The notes below the pieces were generated by a model. That model was not told where the DNA came from and did no database searches. It worked only from the letters and a program-made list of their open reading frames with translations. Positions 6,797 to 10,045 of a stretch of DNA of 10,045 nt are shown here, piece after piece. The position numbers and the translations under genes are program-made. Source of the DNA: Saccoglossus kowalevskii (lineage: Eukaryota > Hemichordata > Enteropneusta > Harrimaniidae); contig NW_003146285.1 in assembly GCF_000003605.2 (NCBI RefSeq), forward strand, positions 164,347-174,391. The letters are read 5' to 3'. Position 1 is the first letter of the stretch. The number at the start of each line of letters is the position of its first letter.

Positions 6797-7204
6797 ATGT
6801 TGGCCAGCTCAAACTTCTACAAAATAGACGTAAACAAAACACACAAACCACATCAGGCTTTTTCAGAAAAGCAGTCAGTTTTGAAGTGTCTAATCAAGAG
6901 TTGCCCAGATCCACAGGTCACCGGTACTTGTCCAGATCCACAGGTCAATAGTACTTGTCCAGATCCACAGGTCAATAGTACTTGTCCAGATCCACAGGTC
7001 AATAGTACTTGTCCAGATCCACAGGTCAATAGTACTTGTCCAGATCCACAGGTCAATAGTACTTGTCCAGATCCACAGGTCAATAGTACTTGTCCAGATC
7101 CACAGGTCAATAGTACTTGTCCAGATCCACAGGTCACCGGTACTTGTCCAGATCCACAGGTCACCGGTACTTGTCCAGATCCACAGGTCAATAGTACTTG
7201 TTAA
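6797..7204 (+). CDS. Doubtful 135-residue ORF made mostly of nonapeptide repeats
   Basis: From the first in-frame ATG the product has about 35 unique residues (MLASSNFYKIDVNKTHKPHQ...) and then eleven copies of CPDPQV followed by NST or TGT, ending in Cys and a TAA stop. Eight units contain the N-glycosylation sequon NST, and a cysteine recurs every nine residues. No signal peptide is visible, so such modification would not be expected. An AATAAA poly(A) signal (7203-7208) overlaps the stop codon. Against a real gene: the 27-bp unit is a multiple of three, and four of six frames run open through it, so the length is not evidence of selection. I recognise no protein family. Most likely it is a non-coding minisatellite, with a small chance of a repeat protein. 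Confidence 0.15.
   Translation: MLASSNFYKIDVNKTHKPHQAFSEKQSVLKCLIKSCPDPQVTGTCPDPQVNSTCPDPQVNSTCPDPQVNSTCPDPQVNSTCPDPQVNSTCPDPQVNSTCPDPQVNSTCPDPQVTGTCPDPQVTGTCPDPQVNSTC
6902..7198 (+). repeat. 27-bp minisatellite, 11 units, two unit variants
   Basis: The unit is TGTCCAGATCCACAGGTCA plus either ATAGTACT or CCGGTACT. Eleven complete units occur, followed by a final TGT. In order the variants are CCGG, seven ATAG, two CCGG, one ATAG. Apart from one T-to-C change in the first unit I see no other differences, so the array is young or well homogenised. Every unit carries an AGGTCA half-site. The first unit follows unique sequence directly and the last is followed by TAATAAA. Confidence 0.97.
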
Positions 7205-7246
7205 TAAACTAAAACACATGTGTGATGTAAGTATGCCCTCGTACTT

Positions 7247-7266
7247 CACATTTTAGATAAAATGTG
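7247..7266. repeat. Perfect 9-bp-arm hairpin after the minisatellite
   Basis: CACATTTTA (7247-7255) and TAAAATGTG (7258-7266) are exact inverse complements around a GA loop. It lies about 45 bases past the AATAAA at 7203. There is no T-run, so I do not call it a terminator. Confidence 0.7.
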
Positions 7267-7957
7267 TTAAACATTGGCTAACAACCATAAGATTTTGATG
7301 GCTATGAAAGCTAATAGACTAATTGGTGACATGAGACCATAAGCACTGGCTGAATTCAAGAGAGGCAATTTCAGCTCAAAGGTCATTTTCAAAAGCTGTG
7401 CTTTGATTGATGACGCTTGCTTTTTTTCATGCCCAGTGAATTCACCTTGGTGCTCTTCAGTGGTTCTATATACTGGATCAGTTTAATAAAAGTTTGCTTT
7501 AACAATGGGTGTCTTCTCAACTGTGAAATTCAACGCATTCTTATAGTTGAAAATTATTCAACATCTTACTTCTACCTAGACTACTGGGTACTGTGGCAAA
7601 AAAAAAACAGGTTTGGTGTTTTCGGTTATGGTTATATTACAACCATCAGCCACTTAACATTTTATTGTCGTGCCTGCTCTGTGATTACGAGTAGTTGTGA
7701 GCCTGACGTGGATTCTCTGAGCTGTTCTGAAAAGAAACACTGATATCTCTCTGGATTAGCAAAAAGTCGATGGATTTCCCGGTGTTCTATTCCAGGAAGT
7801 GCCAAAAGTTTAGTAGGGTCTAAACAAGAAATATTCTTTTTTTTTCCTCACTGGATAGTAATGCTGTGTTTGTCATAAATTTGCTACAAAATCATAAACT
7901 TAGGGCAAGGCTCATCTAAAAACGAGGTATTGTTCCTCATTTCCCAGACACTTTACC
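7267..7957. other. Unassigned stretch with a weak open frame
   Basis: An ATG-initiated frame of 104 codons (7429-7743, plus) crosses this region. Its product is aromatic and cysteine-rich with no domain I know, and one frame of this length is about what AT-rich DNA of this size gives by chance. No RNA gene or repeat is recognised. Confidence 0.45.
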
Positions 7958-8133
7958 AGGGGTTTTTCTAGAAAAAAACTACAAGAGAGGGAGCACCGCA
8001 ATTCAGCGGCACTACCAAGTGGGGGAAATAGGGTTCTCCCTACCAGGGTGTGGAGTTTTTGATAATTCTAAGTTAAAATGGAGCATTCTATGGCTTCATT
8101 TGGGCCAAAAATACTATCAGACAGGTTACAGTT
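7958..8133 (+). repeat. Dispersed repeat X, copy 2
   Basis: It matches 1292-1455 in the same orientation over the landmarks listed for copy 1. It has a replaced segment after TTTTTCTAGAAAAAAAC (CTACAAGAGAGGGAGCAC) and small indels. Similarity ends abruptly at ACAGTT in both copies. The downstream half seen after copy 1 (to 1567) is absent here, so 1456-1567 may not belong to the repeat, or this copy is truncated. Confidence 0.78.
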
Positions 8134-8241
8134 ATGTGTTTGCGTTGATCGTCAAGTCGGAAATGGCATACCGAAATGAAGAGTTATGGATATAATAGTA
8201 AATCTTCCATATGACCATTGAATACAATGGCGTTTTTGGCG

Positions 8242-8405
8242 CTTAACCAGAGTTAAACATTCATGCACACTTTGTTAGCCTGTGTAGAGATCTATAAAAA
8301 CGACCAGATTTAATCAGTTCTTAGCGCGGTTCTCAGCTCGTGCTAAGTATTCATGCACGTTTTCTTAGCATGGGTTAAGATATTGACCTCTTAGCCCGTG
8401 CTAAG
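8242..8405. repeat. Cluster of CTTARC-N4-GYTAAG dyads
   Basis: Three 16-base dyads share one design: CTTAAC CAGA GTTAAA (8242-8257), CTTAGC ATGG GTTAAG (8364-8379) and CTTAGC CCGT GCTAAG (8390-8405). A wider pair, CTTAGC (8320-8325) and GCTAAG (8342-8347), has a 16-base loop. A decayed GTTAGC CTGT GTAGAG lies at 8274. Two copies of a longer block around ATTCATGCAC (8251-8282 and 8341-8372) are spaced 90 bases apart. The function is unknown: it may be an old tandem element or a clustered protein-binding site. Confidence 0.65.
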
Positions 8406-8476
8406 AAGCTCTGTGTGAACGTTACTAATGTTTGATAATGGATTATCCCCCATTAGTACATATAATGACTTTACAT

Positions 8477-8659
8477 TACTGTATAAGTATTTTATTAACA
8501 ATTGGCATTTATTGTCGCCAAGAAAATAAATCATTGAAAATAACATAAAATTCAATGAAAATACGTTTCTCTCTCTATATTTCACATTCATGCAAAAAAG
8601 GCCAAGATGTTAATTCAACAACAATTCATTCTTCCTTAAAATTAGAGCATTTTGCAGTA
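8477..8659 (+). mobile_element. Diverged MITE-1 relative, copy J
   Basis: It opens TACTGTATAAGTATTTTATT and closes TTTTGCAGTA. The middle (ATTCAATGAAAATACGTTTC, then TCTCTATATTTCACATTC and CAAAAAAGGCC) follows the block order of the plus-oriented MITE-1 copies. The inverted ends agree only over the first several bases, so it is either very old or a sister family. Confidence 0.5.
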
Positions 8660-8768
8660 TGTGTTGGTATTGATAAACTGCAGTGACACATTTACTCAGC
8701 GTTGTGTATTTGAATACATGAACCAGTGAAAGGTATAATAATTTTCTTTGTCTGATGTTGCTTGAGCT

Positions 8769-8816
8769 GTTGCCAAGGGAAACTAGTGTACGTCATTAGG
8801 ATATTTCCATGGCAAC
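8769..8816. promoter_or_regulatory. Two X-box-like motifs flanking a CRE-like site
   Basis: GTTGCCAAGGGAAAC (8769-8783) fits the RFX X-box pattern. ATTTCCATGGCAAC (8803-8816) reads GTTGCCATGGAAAT on the minus strand, one base off the pattern. They form an inverted pair, with TACGTCAT (the half-CRE TACGTCA) between them at about 8789-8796. RFX factors bind such sites in cilia-gene and other promoters; that is family knowledge. No gene is visible next to the pair here. Confidence 0.3.
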
Positions 8817-9394
8817 ATTGTATGCCATATGTATTGTATTTACTTTTTATATTTTTTTTGTTCTGTTCTGTACAGTAATTGAAGTATTCTAACCAGTAGA
8901 GGTCATTGACCCCACTAATTCTAAAATTTAATAAATCCGGTCATATGCTTCCAATGTGTCTGAGTCAAGAGATTGTATCTGATTGGCTACCCAACCCTAA
9001 AACGTTACAGTCGGACCAATCAGAGAGCAGCTTCTTTGTTGACAGATTTTTTCAACGTGTATGTGTTTTCACTCAACTATAGTGTTATTTTCACCATTCC
9101 GGAACTGAATCTCGGTCATATGGAACGGATTTGGTTTAAACTTGGTACATACATTGAACACAATGGGATCTTGATGAATGTAATTTTTTTTGATCAAGTT
9201 TAAAATGACCGACAGATGGCCATTTTGTTTCAAACAATGCAGTTTCGGATCCGTATATCTGACATGCCTGGATGATTCAATTTCAAACTTCACACATACA
9301 TCAGACAGAGCATAACTTGTGATCACTTGAAATTAAAATTTTGTCAGTGTTCTCCACAATCCACATTAGCTGGTGGGCGGCCTAATTAGCATAA
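8817..9394. other. Unassigned stretch, possibly an old dispersed repeat
   Basis: No gene is recognised. The stretch around 9098-9330 (GGAACTGAATCTCGGTCATA, GGTTTAAACTTGGTACATAC, GGCCATTTTGTTTCAAACAA) reads like sequence I associate loosely with dispersed animal repeats, but there is no second copy in this window. Overlapping open frames on both strands (8973-9203 plus; 9069-9326 minus) show no domain. Confidence 0.35.
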
Positions 9395-9424
9395 ATTTGC
9401 ATATTATTTTGCATATCATTTACA
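9383..9424 (+). promoter_or_regulatory. POU/octamer-like site cluster
   Basis: An exact octamer in inverse form, ATTTGCAT (9395-9402), is followed by TTTTGCATAT (9408-9416) and then ATCATTTACAT. It is preceded by TAATTAGCAT (9383-9392), which contains a homeodomain core TAATTA. The four steps repeat a TTTGCAT-like word about every 10-13 bases. This may be a regulatory cluster or a degenerate short tandem repeat. Confidence 0.3.
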
Positions 9425-9755
9425 TACAGCATTCTCGCATTTATGACATGAACTGCAATACACACTAAGTTATTTACTATTCTCTTTTTAATTTAATTTA
9501 ATTGGAACATGTTACAATTTTTTGCAATACAAACAGATTGGTCACTATCAATATTTACGAAATGCAAAAAGTTTGAAATCGGTGATTTATGCGTTCGCAA
9601 ATTATTCTGCGTTCATGAAATGCAATTCGAGTAATCAAGAGCAAGTACAAAACATAATTGAGTTATAAGGTAGAAAATATACGAGATGATTTGCCCACGA
9701 AGCCAAAACAGACAATTTGTCAAAACAAAATCCATAACATTTTTATTTGTGGCAT
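9425..9755. other. Unassigned AT-rich stretch
   Basis: I see no gene or element. It contains a TTTAATTTAATTTAATT run near 9486-9502 and a few CpG-containing words from about 9590 on, where composition starts to change toward the right edge. Confidence 0.45.
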
Positions 9756-9786
9756 CAGTACTCACCCGTGCCGACGGACGGTAAGA
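9756..9786. other. Possible splice-site cluster on both strands
   Basis: On the plus strand TTTTATTTGTGGCATCAG (ending 9758) resembles a 3' splice site and ACG/GTAAGATG (intron from 9781) a 5' splice site, leaving a 22-base microexon-sized segment (9759-9780) that is CpG-rich. On the minus strand CGG/GTGAGTACT (intron from 9765 leftward) is a very good 5' splice site. It ends an open segment whose ATG is at 9816-9814. Both cannot easily be real. There is no protein similarity that I recognise. Confidence 0.2.
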
Positions 9787-9953
9787 TGCATTTATGCATG
9801 TACGTTGCGTTTTCACACATTGTTTTGGAATTCAAGAAAAAAATGCTAGCAATCGGCAAAATAAAAGAATCTGATATGTTCTCGAAAGATTAGACATAAA
9901 AAATAGATAAATTGAAAAAAGTACGTGGAAAAGATAACTAAAATATTATTCAA

Positions 9954-10045
9954 TTACAAATACTCGCGGTAAACTAATCCAGCAGCCATGTTTGATGTTT
10001 ATTACCGTTTTCCGATTTCAGTACACGAACACCCAGAATGCGCTG
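9954..10045. other. Exon-like right edge, strand unresolved
   Basis: Three readings compete. On the plus strand TTATTACCGTTTTCCGATTTCAG (ending 10021) is a good 3' splice site with no AG in the preceding 35 bases, and all frames are open to the edge. Also on the plus strand GCAGCCATGT gives an ATG at 9988 that is open to the edge (19 codons). On the minus strand AAACATGGCTGCTGG is a strong Kozak-type start (ATG at 9989-9987), and its frame reaches a stop at 9954 after 11 codons unless spliced. The text is richer in CpG than the bulk of the window. A gene end or start near this edge is plausible but not shown. Confidence 0.25.

Noticed and set aside
6902-7198. CRISPR-like array
   Set aside because: The units are contiguous and almost identical, with no unique spacers, and the context is eukaryotic; it is a minisatellite.
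6853-7249. Minus-strand open frames with TCGSGQVLL or LWIWTSTID repeats
   Set aside because: They are other frames of the 27-bp minisatellite; any stop-free unit whose length is a multiple of three gives these.
7203-7266. Terminator-like hairpin after the minisatellite ORF
   Set aside because: The hairpin has no U-run and the sequence is eukaryotic, so bacterial termination does not apply.
7429-7743. 104-codon plus-strand open frame
   Set aside because: By a rough estimate from base composition, about one frame of this length is expected by chance in 10 kb of such DNA. No domain, no codon signal and no homologous family are recognised.
9098-9330. Possible conserved coding segment on the minus strand (9069-9326)
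   Set aside because: No domain is recognised; the text resembles non-coding dispersed repeat sequence and the frame is short.

Overview
The window looks like non-coding DNA from an animal nuclear genome, most likely a marine invertebrate. It is AT-rich (about one third G+C by eye). It has no operon-like ORFs, no convincing protein domain, no rRNA or tRNA, and no CRISPR. Its content is short non-autonomous transposons, simple repeats, one minisatellite and scattered promoter-like or splice-like motifs. I cannot name the species. The terminal motif TACTGTA...AATACTTTATTTTCGC resembles MITE-like repeats I associate with molluscs and other marine invertebrates, but that is memory, not a search.

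Layout. Positions 90-6649 carry nine copies or fragments of one roughly 205-bp terminal-inverted-repeat element, here called MITE-1: A 90-292, B 488-700, C 1818-2026, D 2250-2453 with a partial tandem copy to 2546, E 4061-4262, F 4697-4900, G 5951-6057, H 6253-6393 and I 6441-6649. A diverged relative, J, lies at 8477-8659. Together they cover nearly a fifth of the window. A second element with related ends (MITE-2) lies at 5470-5664, with a possible solo end at 5358. An unrelated 464-bp element with its own inverted repeats lies at 3213-3676. A further dispersed repeat, repeat X, occurs at 1292-1567 and 7958-8133. Simple repeats include (TA)26 fused to the end of MITE copy C and a 27-bp minisatellite of 11 units at 6902-7198. 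A cluster of 16-bp dyads lies at 8242-8405.

No gene can be supported with confidence. The best ORF (6797-7204) consists mostly of the minisatellite, and four of the six frames stay open through it, so it is weak evidence for a protein. Promoter-like motif groups occur at 5088-5237 (CRE, CCAAT, E-box, TATA) and 8769-8816 (two X-box-like motifs around a CRE-like site). The last 300 bases are richer in CpG and contain good splice-site and start-codon matches on both strands, so an exon may lie at or beyond the right edge.

I see no defence, biosynthetic or other multi-gene system. The observations most worth checking are the split of MITE-1 subtypes by orientation, the 464-bp element, the dyad cluster, the shared flank of copies F and H, and the exon-like right edge.
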